NCBI GenBank assembly: GCA_040007095.1
Contig: JBDTVS010000091.1
Span: 1 to 20,765, forward strand
Length of the DNA stretch: 20,765 bases
DNA from: JBDTVS01 sp040007095
GTDB taxonomy: Bacteria; Acidobacteriota; Vicinamibacteria; Vicinamibacterales; CAVVIG01
Direction of reading: 5' to 3'
Positions 1 to 7,858 of this stretch are shown one piece after another. Position 1 is the stretch's first letter. Every line of letters starts with the position of its first letter. The position numbers and the translations under genes are program-made. Below the pieces are notes generated by a model. The model did no database searches, was not told the DNA's origin, and was given only the letters and a program-made list of their open reading frames with translations.

Positions 1-220
1 CGTAGAGGAAGTGGTACTCGTAGTAGTAGGTGATGTACCCTTCCATCTGCGCCGGACTCATCCCGCCGTACGGCTGCGCGACATAGATCACGGGCAAATC
101 GAGATCCGGAAAGATGTCCGCTCGCATCCGGCTGACGGCAAAAACAGCCGTCAGGGCGACAGCAATCACCGCGACGAGGATGGTGATGGGACGACGCAGG
201 GCGGTGCGGATCAGCCACAT
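1..220 (-). CDS. RND-family efflux pump inner-membrane subunit, N-terminal part (cut by window edge)
   Basis: This is the first 73 codons of an AcrB/CzcA-like resistance-nodulation-division transporter, which uses proton flux to export substrates across the inner membrane. The start is MWLIRTALRRPITILVAV, followed by a single hydrophobic segment (about residues 12-30) and then a DIFPDLDLPVIYV stretch. That layout is the usual N terminus of RND pumps: TM1, then the motif leading into the porter domain. The ATG at 218-220 begins three bases after the TGA of the TolC-like gene (224-226), so the two are almost certainly co-transcribed. No membrane fusion (HlyD-type) gene is in the window; it may lie beyond the left edge. 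The family call is firm, but substrate and subfamily (HAE or HME) cannot be told from this fragment. Confidence 0.88.
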   Translation of the reverse strand, partial: MWLIRTALRRPITILVAVIAVALTAVFAVSRMRADIFPDLDLPVIYVAQPYGGMSPAQMEGYITYYYEYHFLY

Positions 221-223
221 GGG

Positions 224-1705
224 TCAACGAGCTCCTGCGGACGGGTTGAGCAGCGACACCAACGGCGACAGCGCGCCGTGCGCGGCCGACTGCGCCAGCA
301 GGGCGCGCCAGACATCGATCCGGGCGAGCTGATCCTGCACTTCGGCTTGCGCCAGGAGACTCTGCGCATCGGCCACTTCGACGATGCTCGCCAGCCCCGC
401 CTGGTAGCGCGCGCCCGCCTGTGCTTCACTTTGCCGGGCCGCCGCAAGCTGCACGGGCGTATTCGCGGCGACGGCGCGGGCCGCCTGGACCATCGCGGCG
501 GCCGCCTGCTGCTCACTCGTCACGGTGAGGATCGCTTCGTCGTAGCGCGCGGTCTCGATGCGCGCTGCCGCCGCCGCGGCCGCCTTCCGAGCGCGCAGGC
601 TCGTGAAGTCGAAGGCGTTGGGAAAGATCACCTGCAGGCCGGCCGCCCAGTTGGCGCGGTCGAGACCAAGTCCCGAGAACCCTCCATCAAGCTGGCCGTT
701 TGCATTCGCGCCGCTGCCGCGCGCGAACACACTGGACTGAAAGTAAACGCGAGGCCAATCCGTGCGCGACAGAATGTCTTCCTGCGCTCGAGCGACGTCG
801 ACTGCCGTTTTGCGAGCCTGTGTCAGGGGATGCGTCGTCGGACCGGCGGCCGACGCGTCGACCGGCACCTCGGCTGGCAGGCGATCGATCAAGGTCGTCG
901 TCTCGATCGCAACCGGGCCAGGCGTGACGCCCAACACGCGCGCCAGCGCAATCTGCGCCAGCGTGACGGACTGCTGGGCCTGGATCAGACGGGTCTGCGC
1001 GGCGGCGCGCTCGGCGTCACTCCGTGATGCTTCCGCCCCAGGCCGCAGCTGGTTATCCACCAGGGTGTGGACCGCGCGCGACAGGAGGTCCCGCCGATCG
1101 ACATCCGCCTGGAGCGCCGCCACCGCGCGCTGGGCGCCCACGACGTTCAGGAATGCCGTGCCGACCGCAATCTGAACATCGAGCTGTGTCAGCGCTTCGG
1201 TGGCGCGCGCACGAGCCACCGCAGCGTCGGCGCCGGCGACCGTGGCGTGACGAAGGCCGAAGTCGAATGGCTCCCAGGAGAACAGCGCTCCCGCGGCGCT
1301 CCCCCAGACACTGCCGCCGGACGCCGACGGAAGGACCGGACCGGACATCGCCGGAATGACCGCCTGCGGCAGTACCTGGCCGAAGATATTGTTGGCGGTG
1401 CCGCGATTCGTCTGCCAGAGGGAGTCGAGTCGTGGCAAGTACGCGGCCTTGGCGACTGAGATGGCGGCGTTCGATGCAGTGATCTCTTCGAGCGCCGCGC
1501 GCACGGCCGGATAGTGCTCGAGCGCGTACCGCAAGGCCTGCTCGAATGTGAACGGCTGGGTTCCTGCGACCGGTCCAGCCGACGGCGCCTGTGCCCACAG
1601 CCCGACTGGTGCGCCGAGACATGCGGCCAAGGTCAAGAGGCGGACACCCCGCCTCGTGGTCAGCAGATTCACACCGCCTCCGCGACCGACGATCGAACGT
1701 CTCAC
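224..1705 (-). CDS. TolC-family outer membrane efflux protein
   Basis: The 493-residue product fits the outer membrane channel of a tripartite efflux pump. An N-terminal signal segment (LLTLAACLGAPVGLWAQA, about residues 20-38) is followed by FTFEQALRYALEHYPAVRAA, the typical opening of an OEP repeat. Long Ala/Gln-rich helices with two-fold internal similarity follow. Length matches the family (about 450-500). The start is GTG at 1703-1705, with a strong ribosome binding site (AAGAGGAG, complement of 1711-1718) five bases upstream. The RND pump starts three bases after its stop, so this is the first gene of a pump operon. The PadR gene upstream is in the same direction, 210 bp away. The family is clear; substrates are unknown. 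Confidence 0.93.
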   Translation of the reverse strand: MRRSIVGRGGGVNLLTTRRGVRLLTLAACLGAPVGLWAQAPSAGPVAGTQPFTFEQALRYALEHYPAVRAALEEITASNAAISVAKAAYLPRLDSLWQTNRGTANNIFGQVLPQAVIPAMSGPVLPSASGGSVWGSAAGALFSWEPFDFGLRHATVAGADAAVARARATEALTQLDVQIAVGTAFLNVVGAQRAVAALQADVDRRDLLSRAVHTLVDNQLRPGAEASRSDAERAAAQTRLIQAQQSVTLAQIALARVLGVTPGPVAIETTTLIDRLPAEVPVDASAAGPTTHPLTQARKTAVDVARAQEDILSRTDWPRVYFQSSVFARGSGANANGQLDGGFSGLGLDRANWAAGLQVIFPNAFDFTSLRARKAAAAAAARIETARYDEAILTVTSEQQAAAAMVQAARAVAANTPVQLAAARQSEAQAGARYQAGLASIVEVADAQSLLAQAEVQDQLARIDVWRALLAQSAAHGALSPLVSLLNPSAGAR

Positions 1706-1823
1706 TAGAGCTCCTCTTGACGCCTACGGGTACTCGCCGCCGGGCGTCCGGCACACCGGGCAATCGGACTCCCACTCGGTTCTCGAGACCATCAGCCGGT
1801 GGAGACCACGTACTTATGAGTTC

Positions 1824-1841
1824 CGAATATCGTGTATGAGT
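1824..1841. promoter_or_regulatory. Candidate PadR binding region upstream of the TolC/RND operon
   Basis: On the minus strand 1824-1832 reads CGATATTCG, identical to the core of the palindrome at 2326-2346 upstream of padR. A direct repeat TATGAGT (1815-1821 and 1835-1841) flanks it with a 20-bp period, about two helical turns. The site lies about 120 bp before the tolC start. I infer autoregulation plus operon control by the PadR protein; the outer arms of the palindrome are not conserved here, so this is tentative. Confidence 0.35.
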
Positions 1842-1915
1842 AACGTCTACGAAATCCGTAATATGCGGCACTGCGTCGGAGCTGTCAACCTGCGCGCAGG
1901 AGTGGCGCGCCGTGC

Positions 1916-2299
1916 CTACCGCGACGACGTGGGTCGATGGCCGCGCTTCGGAGCCGGGGGCTTGGCTCTCGAGGCGCGCCGCGGCTTCGGCCGATGCGTG
2001 CCCACTTCGCGATACAGTTCATCAAGAGCATCGAGGACCTGCTGGAGGACGTCGTGTCCTCGTGGCGTGAGCCGGTACATGCGCGCCGCCTTGGATCGCT
2101 TCGGCTCTGTCGCGCGCAGCCAGCCGCGCTGGGCCATCCGCGCCAGCATGGGATACAACGTCCCCGGACTCAGACGATAGCCGTGGTGGTGCAACTCCTC
2201 GAGCATCCATTGACCATAGATGCCTTGTTCCGCGGCGTGGTGGAGGATGTGAATCTTCCAGAAGGCGAGAAGGAATTCACGAACGACTGGATCTCGCAT
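1916..2299 (-). CDS. PadR-family transcriptional regulator
   Basis: The 127-residue winged-helix protein has the PadR layout. A short N-terminal helix is followed by ILHHAAEQGIYGQWMLEELHHHGY (about residues 18-41). Then come the family signature LSPGTLYPMLARMAQRGWL (about residues 43-61) and a wing with YRLTPRGHDVL. The C terminus is short and basic, ending in a Lys/Arg/Pro-rich tail. PadR proteins usually repress neighbouring transport or detoxification genes and respond to small ligands. Here the gene lies upstream of and in line with a TolC/RND operon and is divergent from a VOC gene. A perfect palindrome sits 27 bp before its ATG, suggesting autorepression. Ligand unknown. Confidence 0.9.
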   Translation of the reverse strand: MRDPVVREFLLAFWKIHILHHAAEQGIYGQWMLEELHHHGYRLSPGTLYPMLARMAQRGWLRATEPKRSKAARMYRLTPRGHDVLQQVLDALDELYREVGTHRPKPRRASRAKPPAPKRGHRPTSSR

Positions 2300-2325
2300 A
2301 CCATCTCATGATAGCACCGCACATT

Positions 2326-2346
2326 CGTAGTCGATATTCGACTACG
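2326..2346. promoter_or_regulatory. Perfect palindrome, probable PadR operator
   Basis: Nine-base arms CGTAGTCGA and TCGACTACG flank a TAT centre. The site lies in the 77-bp gap between the divergent padR (start 2299) and VOC (start 2377) genes, where a repressor could control both. The palindrome is seen directly; the binding protein is inferred from its neighbour. The core is found again upstream of tolC. Confidence 0.6.
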
Positions 2347-2376
2347 TGACGTGACGGGGCCGATCGGAGAAGACCC

Positions 2377-2817
2377 ATGATGACCGAGCCTGAAACCTCA
2401 ACGACCGCTCAGGAGAAGCAGACCGGAAGGCATCCCTTCGTGCACGGCGTGCACGGCGTTCGCTATCAAGTGAAGAACGTGGGGCGTTCGGTCGCGTTCT
2501 ACACGACACACCTCGGCTTCACCGTGGTACATCAACAACTGCCCGCGTTCGCCAGCGTCTCGCTCGGTGACGCGCAGATTCTGCTCAGTGGTCCGCAAGC
2601 GTCCGGCTCTCGGCCGATGCCCAACGGACAGCAGCAGGAGCCTGGCGGATGGAACCGCGTCGTGCTTCGGGTGACCGACCTCCCAGCCTGTATTGACGCC
2701 TTGAAGAAGGCGGGCCTTCGCTTTCGGAACGACATGGAGACGGGTCCTGGCGGGAAGCAGATCCAGGTGGAGGACCCTGATGGCAACCCCATCGAGTTGT
2801 TCGAACCTGCCCGATAA
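2377..2817 (+). CDS. VOC-family (glyoxalase/bleomycin resistance-like) protein
   Basis: The 146-residue product is a single vicinal-oxygen-chelate domain. It begins after about 20 polar residues with VHGVRYQVKNVGRSVAFYTT and LGFTVV, the first beta-alpha-beta unit. It ends with the typical IQVEDPDGNPIELFEP, where the Glu before LFEP is the usual C-terminal metal ligand. The second half-module has RVTDLPACIDALKKAGL. Proteins of this kind bind a divalent metal and act as lyases, dioxygenases or drug-binding proteins, so no substrate can be given. The first of two ATG codons follows GGAGAAG (2366-2372 region) at good spacing. The gene is divergent from padR across the palindrome, so it may be part of the same regulon. 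Confidence 0.85.
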   Translation: MMTEPETSTTAQEKQTGRHPFVHGVHGVRYQVKNVGRSVAFYTTHLGFTVVHQQLPAFASVSLGDAQILLSGPQASGSRPMPNGQQQEPGGWNRVVLRVTDLPACIDALKKAGLRFRNDMETGPGGKQIQVEDPDGNPIELFEPAR

Positions 2818-3682
2818 CTGAGGCCCGACGTTGCGCCGCGATTCGTCTCTTCCTCCTCCGGGTCTTCCCGGTGCTCTGACCATTTCTTTCGTTGCCAGGT
2901 CCCGCCAAAAAAATCGCCGACAGGGAGACACGCCTCGGTGCGTCGGGCGACCCGCGTCGTCCCCGCTCTAGGGGAGAGCAGGCTCGGTCCCGATTGCCGA
3001 GGAGGCTCCGTCACGGGGCTGTCGGGAATTGGACGGGCCGCCGCCATTCATGCGTTTGCCCCGGGGTGACGGTCGCACCGGCATTCTCACGGCGCCGTGT
3101 GGGAGCCGCCGCCCGGGCGCCGCGCCGACATGCTTGCGCGCACCATGCCAGAGCGCTTCAGTCGCCGCCAGCGAGGATGCATCGCCCATCGAATGCAGAC
3201 AGACGTTCACCACGGGCTGTTCGCCGCGGCCGTGTCTGACGTTGTCAATGTAGGCGGCAGGGCAGCGGAGAGAGTGATGGCACATCGAATGCAATCTATC
3301 GAGGGCAGAGGACGCTCGCGGGTCGGCAACGACGGATCGGTGAGACTGGCAACGCTGAATTGGTGAGAAACCCAATGAAAACACGACTTGACGCCGACAC
3401 CTCCGACGAAGCGCCGACACCTCACTCCCAGAAGCGGTCCTGCGCGGCCCGACGCCAACATGACCGGGATGTCGCACCGACACGGCTTCAGCTCGCGTCT
3501 GCCGAGTCGCACCCTGCCCTTGAACCACTGCGTCCACCGGTGCGCCTGGTGCCCGCACGACAGCAGATGCAATCCTGCCCTCGCGCGAACAATGAAGACC
3601 TGACGCTGCTCATTCAAGCCGTCGAGCGCGCCCGTTCGCTATTGAAGCATCGCTGCGACCGACGATGGGCGGGTTCCGGGAC
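2818..3682. other. About 865 bp without a convincing gene
   Basis: Open frames here (for example 3360-3686 plus and 2968-3558 minus) have no recognisable domain, no good ribosome binding site and Arg/Pro-rich compositions typical of non-coding GC-rich DNA. A 12-nt direct repeat CGCCGACACCTC occurs at 3392-3403 and 3412-3423, and CATCGAATGCA occurs near 3187 and 3283. It may be decayed coding sequence, but I could not identify a parent. Confidence 0.5.
2858..2871 (+). terminator. Weak hairpin downstream of the VOC gene
   Basis: CCGGG-TCTT-CCCGG forms a 5-bp stem with a 4-nt loop 40 bases after the VOC stop, with a T-rich run (ATTTCTTTCG) some 11 bases further on. The gap before the T-run is long for an intrinsic terminator, so confidence is low. 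Confidence 0.25.
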
Positions 3683-3685
3683 TTA

Positions 3686-3843
3686 GGACCCGTTCAGAAA
3701 TAAAGGTGCCATTCTGGCCACCGATGCATCCCGCCGGGCTTCGTTGCTCGTCGCTTACATACGCCCGGTATGCGCGCTCCTTGCGCCTCGCCGGGCGGGC
3801 GCCTCGGCGCCCATAATTGGCACCTTTATTCCTGAACGGGTCC
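3686..3843. mobile_element. MITE-like element, copy 1 (158 bp)
   Basis: The element starts GGACCCGTTCAG and ends CTGAACGGGTCC. The terminal inverted repeats are 26 bp with one mismatch (A/G at position 13), continuing as AATAAAGGTGCCA. TTA flanks both ends (3683-3685 and 3844-3846), consistent with target duplication. The interior has a hairpin GGGCGCC-TC-GGCGCCC near 3798-3813 and carries no transposase. A second copy at 10393-10550 matches at 157 of 158 positions. The size, ends and lack of coding capacity fit a non-autonomous element moved in trans; the responsible transposase is not in the window. Confidence 0.85.
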
Positions 3844-3911
3844 TTACTGAACATCGCGCCTCTGAAAGCCGGAAGTCGCGCGCCGCACTCGAGAGGGACG
3901 TGATGGAGTAT

Positions 3912-5795
3912 TCAATTCCTCGGGGCGTGCGCATACTCCCAGTGCTCGGAGGCACGCTTGATGAGGGCCGGCGCGTCGCCTGCCAGGAGGTAGCCGTCTT
4001 TGACGAGCGCGTTGACCGACTTGCCGATCTTGTCCAGGTATTGCTCTCTCGATGAATACCGCTCCGCAATCGATGCCCGCGGATCACGGGAAGCGTCGCG
4101 ATCGGCCTTCGTCTGCGCAAGGGGAATGTAGGACCCGAGCAGCGCCACGAGCTGCGCGGTGCCGCCGATCTTCGGGTTGCGGAAGTTCCAGCCCGTGTAG
4201 GTGGCGAGCGGGACGGCGACTTCCGGGAGCCGGACGCCCGCCCGTTCGTTGCCGTCGGCGTCCACCTGTGGCACCAGCAGCGGCAACGGCGCTCCCGCCC
4301 CCGGGCTCCCCGGCGCGAGCTCGCTCGACATGCGCAGGCCTGCCGTCAGCGTTTTCGGCGACTGCACGCCGGGAATGGCCGGGAACGCGACCGCCGACGC
4401 CTTCACCAGGGTGCCGTTCGACAGCTGCGGATACTGACTCGCCGGTGGCATCGTCCCGTCCGTGATCCACTTCTGCATGGCGACGACAAGGGCGCGCATG
4501 CTCCACCAGTAGTCGGTCGGGTTCGCTTTCTGCTGGCCTTGTCCGTCAGGGGGCGGAAATGCGGCCGGTCCGTGCTGGTTGCCGGCGAAAAAATAGGTCC
4601 GCGCGTTTGCAGGGAGCGCGATGTCTTTCGCGCCGTCAGCGGTCGTATGAATCAGCGCCGCCGATCGTCCGCCGCCCCAGTACTCGACGCCGGTGTTCGT
4701 GTAGAAGATCTTCGGTTGATTCTTTCGCGCCCGCGGATTGTCGAGCAGGCCGTCCGTGACGCCGCTCACCGGATCTTTCTGCGCGATGTCGGAGAACGGA
4801 AACGCCGTCGCCGCGTGAGTGCCGAGGCCCGTCGGCGTCGCCCAGCGGCGGTTGACGTCCAGGCGCGCGCCGCCCGCGATGTGCGCCATGACGCCGTCGA
4901 ACACCTGGCGGCCGGTTTCGTCCGTGTTCATGCCGGCATGGAGAAATGTGCGCAGGAATCGGCCGCTCTGCGAGACGCCGAACCCAATCGCGTACTGCGC
5001 TCGTTTCTGCGCCTGATGCTTGGCAAACGACGTGATGTCGCGCACCGCCGCGAGTCCCAGCCCGCTGATCGGCGGGCTCGAGGCCTTGTAGCTGATCTCG
5101 TAGTTGCGGCCCGGCTCGAACCCGCGCGCCATCGTGACGATGTTGCCGGCGATCTTCCAGTCGCTGCGGGGAATGGTTTCGAACGTCGCCGACAGGCCGT
5201 CGCGCACCGTGAGCGTCGCGCTGGGATCATCCGGGTCAGCGGGCGCATAGGCCGCCACATCGGTCAAGGTGTAATTCGGGTCGCGGCGATCAGGAGTGAA
5301 GGGCGCCCGGACGATTCCGGTGATGGGCGCCCCGTTCTCGGTCGCCACGGGTAGGTTGACGCGGATGGCGCCGTTTCGCGCAGCGATGTCGAACTCCCAT
5401 CCGATGGCGATGATCATGAAGCCCTGCTTCATCAGGAAGCCGTCGCCCACCAGATTCGCTCCAGCCGTCCGATTCAGCCGGAACGCCGTCGTCGCGCCGC
5501 GGTTCACGACGTCGACCAGCGCGACGTTATTGCCGTTGCCGATCTTCGGCCACATGGCGAGCAGGTCGGCTGAGAACTCGACCAGACCGTCGGCATTTCT
5601 CGGCGCCTTGTCGAGATCCGCGATGGCGGCGTTGACAGGATTCTTCGGATCGATCGCGAAGTACACTTTGCCCCGGATCTGCTCGTAGCCGTACTCGGGG
5701 ATGTCCTGCCGTTCGGTGACCTCGACGCGGAGCACCTCGGCAGACGAGGACACGGAGATCAGGCACGCCGTCAGCGCGACAAGGATTGTCTTCAT
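3912..5795 (-). CDS. Secreted alpha/beta hydrolase domain protein (Abhydrolase_10 type)
   Basis: The 627-residue product starts at ATG 5793-5795 with a clear signal peptide (MKTILVALTACLISVSSSAE). The open frame runs on upstream to 5879, but that part has no signal character and overlaps a repeat. The nucleophile elbow is GFGVSQSGRF (about residues 271-280), with Ser275 as the likely nucleophile. Other conserved-looking parts are IGWEFD (about 131), GVEYWGGGRSAAL and FFAGNQHGP in the C-terminal half, the last a possible site of the catalytic His. Length and motifs fit the large secreted hydrolases labelled 'alpha/beta hydrolase domain' that are common in Acidobacteriota and Proteobacteria. 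Substrate unknown. It is transcribed alone, convergent with nothing; copy 1 of the MITE-like element lies 68 bp past its stop. Confidence 0.85.
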   Translation of the reverse strand: MKTILVALTACLISVSSSAEVLRVEVTERQDIPEYGYEQIRGKVYFAIDPKNPVNAAIADLDKAPRNADGLVEFSADLLAMWPKIGNGNNVALVDVVNRGATTAFRLNRTAGANLVGDGFLMKQGFMIIAIGWEFDIAARNGAIRVNLPVATENGAPITGIVRAPFTPDRRDPNYTLTDVAAYAPADPDDPSATLTVRDGLSATFETIPRSDWKIAGNIVTMARGFEPGRNYEISYKASSPPISGLGLAAVRDITSFAKHQAQKRAQYAIGFGVSQSGRFLRTFLHAGMNTDETGRQVFDGVMAHIAGGARLDVNRRWATPTGLGTHAATAFPFSDIAQKDPVSGVTDGLLDNPRARKNQPKIFYTNTGVEYWGGGRSAALIHTTADGAKDIALPANARTYFFAGNQHGPAAFPPPDGQGQQKANPTDYWWSMRALVVAMQKWITDGTMPPASQYPQLSNGTLVKASAVAFPAIPGVQSPKTLTAGLRMSSELAPGSPGAGAPLPLLVPQVDADGNERAGVRLPEVAVPLATYTGWNFRNPKIGGTAQLVALLGSYIPLAQTKADRDASRDPRASIAERYSSREQYLDKIGKSVNALVKDGYLLAGDAPALIKRASEHWEYAHAPRN

Positions 5796-5873
5796 GAGCG
5801 GGATTGTAGGGGCAGCTCGAGCCGAAAGTCGAGTCGGATCGCCCGTTCTATTTGGCTCGGCCGGTGAATCCCT

Positions 5874-5924
5874 GCTCACGTTTTCATGCTACGGGGTGCG
5901 CCCCGCTCATGACGACTCGGTGGT
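5874..5924. repeat. Dispersed hairpin repeat, copy 1
   Basis: About 51 bases match 9492-9543, starting GCTCACGTTTTCATGC and ending CATGACGACTCGGTGG. The centre is a hairpin CGGGG-TGCG-CCCCG. In the other copy the same five-base stem is kept while the loop is TGAT, which suggests selection or templating on structure. It lies between the hydrolase start and the divergent gene at 6061. Confidence 0.75.
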
Positions 5925-5954
5925 CTCGGTGACCTCGGTGGTTGACCTTTGCAT

Positions 5955-5970
5955 CCCTTGATATCAGGGG
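5955..5970. promoter_or_regulatory. Near-perfect 16-bp palindrome upstream of the 6061 gene
   Basis: CCCTTGATATCAGGGG is palindromic except for one pair and sits about 90 bp before the start of the plus-strand gene, just after a TTGACC (5942-5947) that could be a -35 box. No matching -10 is obvious. It is a possible operator only. Confidence 0.3.
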
Positions 5971-6060
5971 ACGCGGCGGCCAGCGTCGCAATGCCCGCGT
6001 TTCCGCGATAATTTCCCGATCGGGCGTGCGCAACGGTATGATCTGATGCCTGACTAACCT

Positions 6061-7440
6061 GTGGTAATACCGTTGGTCCAGAGGAGACGCGCCTGGTGGG
6101 TGCTGACCGCGGCCGGCGTTCTGGTCCTATTAGCTGTTGCCTATCGTTTCATCCCGGTTCATCAACATCTTGCTCCGGCTCCAACGAGTCGCGCGGAGCC
6201 GTCGCCCGTCGTGAAGAGCTGGGAGGAAGTGGACCGTGACATCGCGGCACGTTTCGCTCCGCACTTCTACCAAGGCCTCATCGGCCGGGAACGTCTCGAC
6301 TACATCACGAATTTCGATTTCGACGGCGACTGGCATGGCGACAACAACTGGCAGCACGCGGTCGACACGCGCTACCGCCTGAAGGCGTACGTCTACTACT
6401 CGGTCAGCGAAACGCCCACCCACTACTTCATCCACTACGCGGCGTTTCATCCACGCGACTGGAAGGGCGGCGAAAAAACCGGACGGTTCCTGAGCGGCAC
6501 CATCCGGGAAGGGACGACCGTTGGCGGCACCATCAGGGCGCGCGGGGTCCTGGACGATCTGGTCCTCTCCCACGAGAACGACCTCGAAGGCTGCCTCGTC
6601 GTGGTCGGGAAGCGCGGTCCCGATCTCGAGTCGGCGCGCGTCGTGTTCGTCGAAACGATGGCCCACAACCAGTATCTGCGCTTCGCGCCGGAATCAGGTG
6701 CGGGTGCGGCGGCACCGCTACGTCTCGACGATCAGCACCCCTTGCTCTACGTGGAAGCCCAGGGGCACGGAATCGAAGCGTTCAGTGGTCAGCCGGTCAG
6801 AGGCGCGGGCGACTCTACGGCGTCGCCGGACGACGACGAGGACGCCCCGAAGAAGAGCCGGTTCGCCAAGATGAAAAGCGTCGCGAAGGTCAAGGACCTG
6901 CTGACCGACCGCCTGCGCGTCGAGGGCAGGCCGACGAACCTGCTCGTGTATCGATTTGCCGGCGCCGCGGAGGACCCTGAGACGAATGCGTCCGGAACGA
7001 TCGGCTACGACCTGCTGCCGCTGTATACGACGTTCTGGAAGGCCGCCTCCACCGGCGAGAACGACAGCTTTGGCGAGGCCGTCGACTACGGCACGCGGAC
7101 GATCGTCGTGGTCGCTCTTGGGAAAGGCGGCGTACCGACCGTCGCACCGCGCCAGGTCCGTATTGGGAAGATCGGCTCCGCTCTTCGCGGTGTCGCGGGC
7201 GGTCAGAACAAAGCGCGGCCACCGTGGGGCTGGTTCGACAAGAGCGAGCGCAATCGGCCCCTCGGCGAGTGGTTCTTCGATCCGGCCGGCACGGTCCTGC
7301 GCCACCGCGGCGTGACGACCGAGCGCTGGGCGACGGCATATCTTCATCAGCCGTTTCTCGGCGTCGTCCGCGACCCGTCGATAGCGACGACGGCCGACCG
7401 GGCAGCGGCGGCGTCCCTGAGCGTCCCCTTGATGCGGTAA
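6061..7440 (+). CDS. Membrane-anchored protein of unknown function with NPP1/Vps62-like motif
   Basis: The product has 459 residues if it starts at GTG 6061. No ribosome binding site is evident there; TTG 6073, or a later start after AGAGGAGA (about 6080-6087), is possible. RRR followed by WWVLTAAGVLVLLAVAYRF (about residues 12-30) is a signal anchor, so the rest is probably periplasmic. The core has NFDFDGDW (about 84-91), YYSVSETPTHYFIHYAAFHP (112-131) and HENDLEGCLVVV (171-182). The His-x-x-Asp-x-Glu-Gly spacing resembles the HRHDWEG heptad of NPP1 proteins and the HEGDWE motif of Vps62-like proteins, but Trp is replaced by Leu; the kinship is my inference. An acidic-basic linker (DDDEDAPKKSRFAKMK, about 258-275) follows. 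Its stop is four bases from the convergent gene at 7445. Function unknown. Confidence 0.7.
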   Translation: MVIPLVQRRRAWWVLTAAGVLVLLAVAYRFIPVHQHLAPAPTSRAEPSPVVKSWEEVDRDIAARFAPHFYQGLIGRERLDYITNFDFDGDWHGDNNWQHAVDTRYRLKAYVYYSVSETPTHYFIHYAAFHPRDWKGGEKTGRFLSGTIREGTTVGGTIRARGVLDDLVLSHENDLEGCLVVVGKRGPDLESARVVFVETMAHNQYLRFAPESGAGAAAPLRLDDQHPLLYVEAQGHGIEAFSGQPVRGAGDSTASPDDDEDAPKKSRFAKMKSVAKVKDLLTDRLRVEGRPTNLLVYRFAGAAEDPETNASGTIGYDLLPLYTTFWKAASTGENDSFGEAVDYGTRTIVVVALGKGGVPTVAPRQVRIGKIGSALRGVAGGQNKARPPWGWFDKSERNRPLGEWFFDPAGTVLRHRGVTTERWATAYLHQPFLGVVRDPSIATTADRAAAASLSVPLMR

Positions 7441-7444
7441 CTCC

Positions 7445-7858
7445 TCAAGACTGGATGGCTCGCATGCGGTTGTTCCGCGGGTTGTGTTCAACCTCCGCCA
7501 TGCCGAGCGCCTCCATCAGCGGTGGGACGTACATCCCGAATCGCCCACGCAAGCCCTTCTTCCGGCCGTACCAGCCTCCGACGGGATTCTTCGGCGAGCG
7601 TCCCCACGCCTCGACGGTGCCGGGCTTTGCCGGTTTCTGCTCGTCGGCGGACCCGAGCTCAATCCAATCCCCATGCGCCTTCAGCATCGCGTGAAGGTCG
7701 TTCAGGCAGCGGTATTCGTAGTGCAGTACCGTCTTCCCCACGGTACAGATCAACATCTCGGTACCGTCGATCGTGTCGCGGTGCATCGTGAACGCCGATG
7801 TCAGTGGCGGCGTCTTCAGTACCCACGGATCGGCGGCGGTGCCTTTTGCTGTGATCAT
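7445..7858 (-). CDS. Conserved protein of unknown function (DUF6855-like)
   Basis: The 137-residue product starts MITAKGTAADPWVLKTPPL and has the conserved blocks MLKAHGDWIELGSADEQKPA, GTVEAWGRSPKNPVGGWYG and AEVEHNPRNNRMRAI. I recognise these from a widespread small bacterial family usually listed as hypothetical; the DUF6855 label is from memory and should be checked. No signal peptide is seen. The ATG (7856-7858) overlaps the TGA of the upstream DinB gene by four bases (ATGA), so the two are translationally coupled, which also settles the start. A longer frame to 7945 would only read back into dinB. It converges on the 6061 gene with four bases between stops. Confidence 0.72.
   Translation of the reverse strand: MITAKGTAADPWVLKTPPLTSAFTMHRDTIDGTEMLICTVGKTVLHYEYRCLNDLHAMLKAHGDWIELGSADEQKPAKPGTVEAWGRSPKNPVGGWYGRKKGLRGRFGMYVPPLMEALGMAEVEHNPRNNRMRAIQS

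Noticed and set aside
11..1027. Long plus-strand frame opposite tolC
   Set aside because: It is the antisense of a clear TolC-family gene, is Arg-rich and has no recognisable domain.
2968..3686. Possible genes in the 2818-3682 gap
   Set aside because: Frames on both strands lack homology I can recognise, ribosome binding sites and plausible amino-acid composition.
3744..4055. Frame starting MLVAYIRPVCALLAPRRAGA, also found at 10451
   Set aside because: The shared part is the interior of the 158-bp element; the frame continues into unrelated DNA at each site, so it is not a conserved gene.
4539..5354. 271-codon plus-strand frame inside the large hydrolase
   Set aside because: It is antisense to the Abhydrolase_10-type gene and its composition (very Arg/Ala-rich) is that of a shadow frame.
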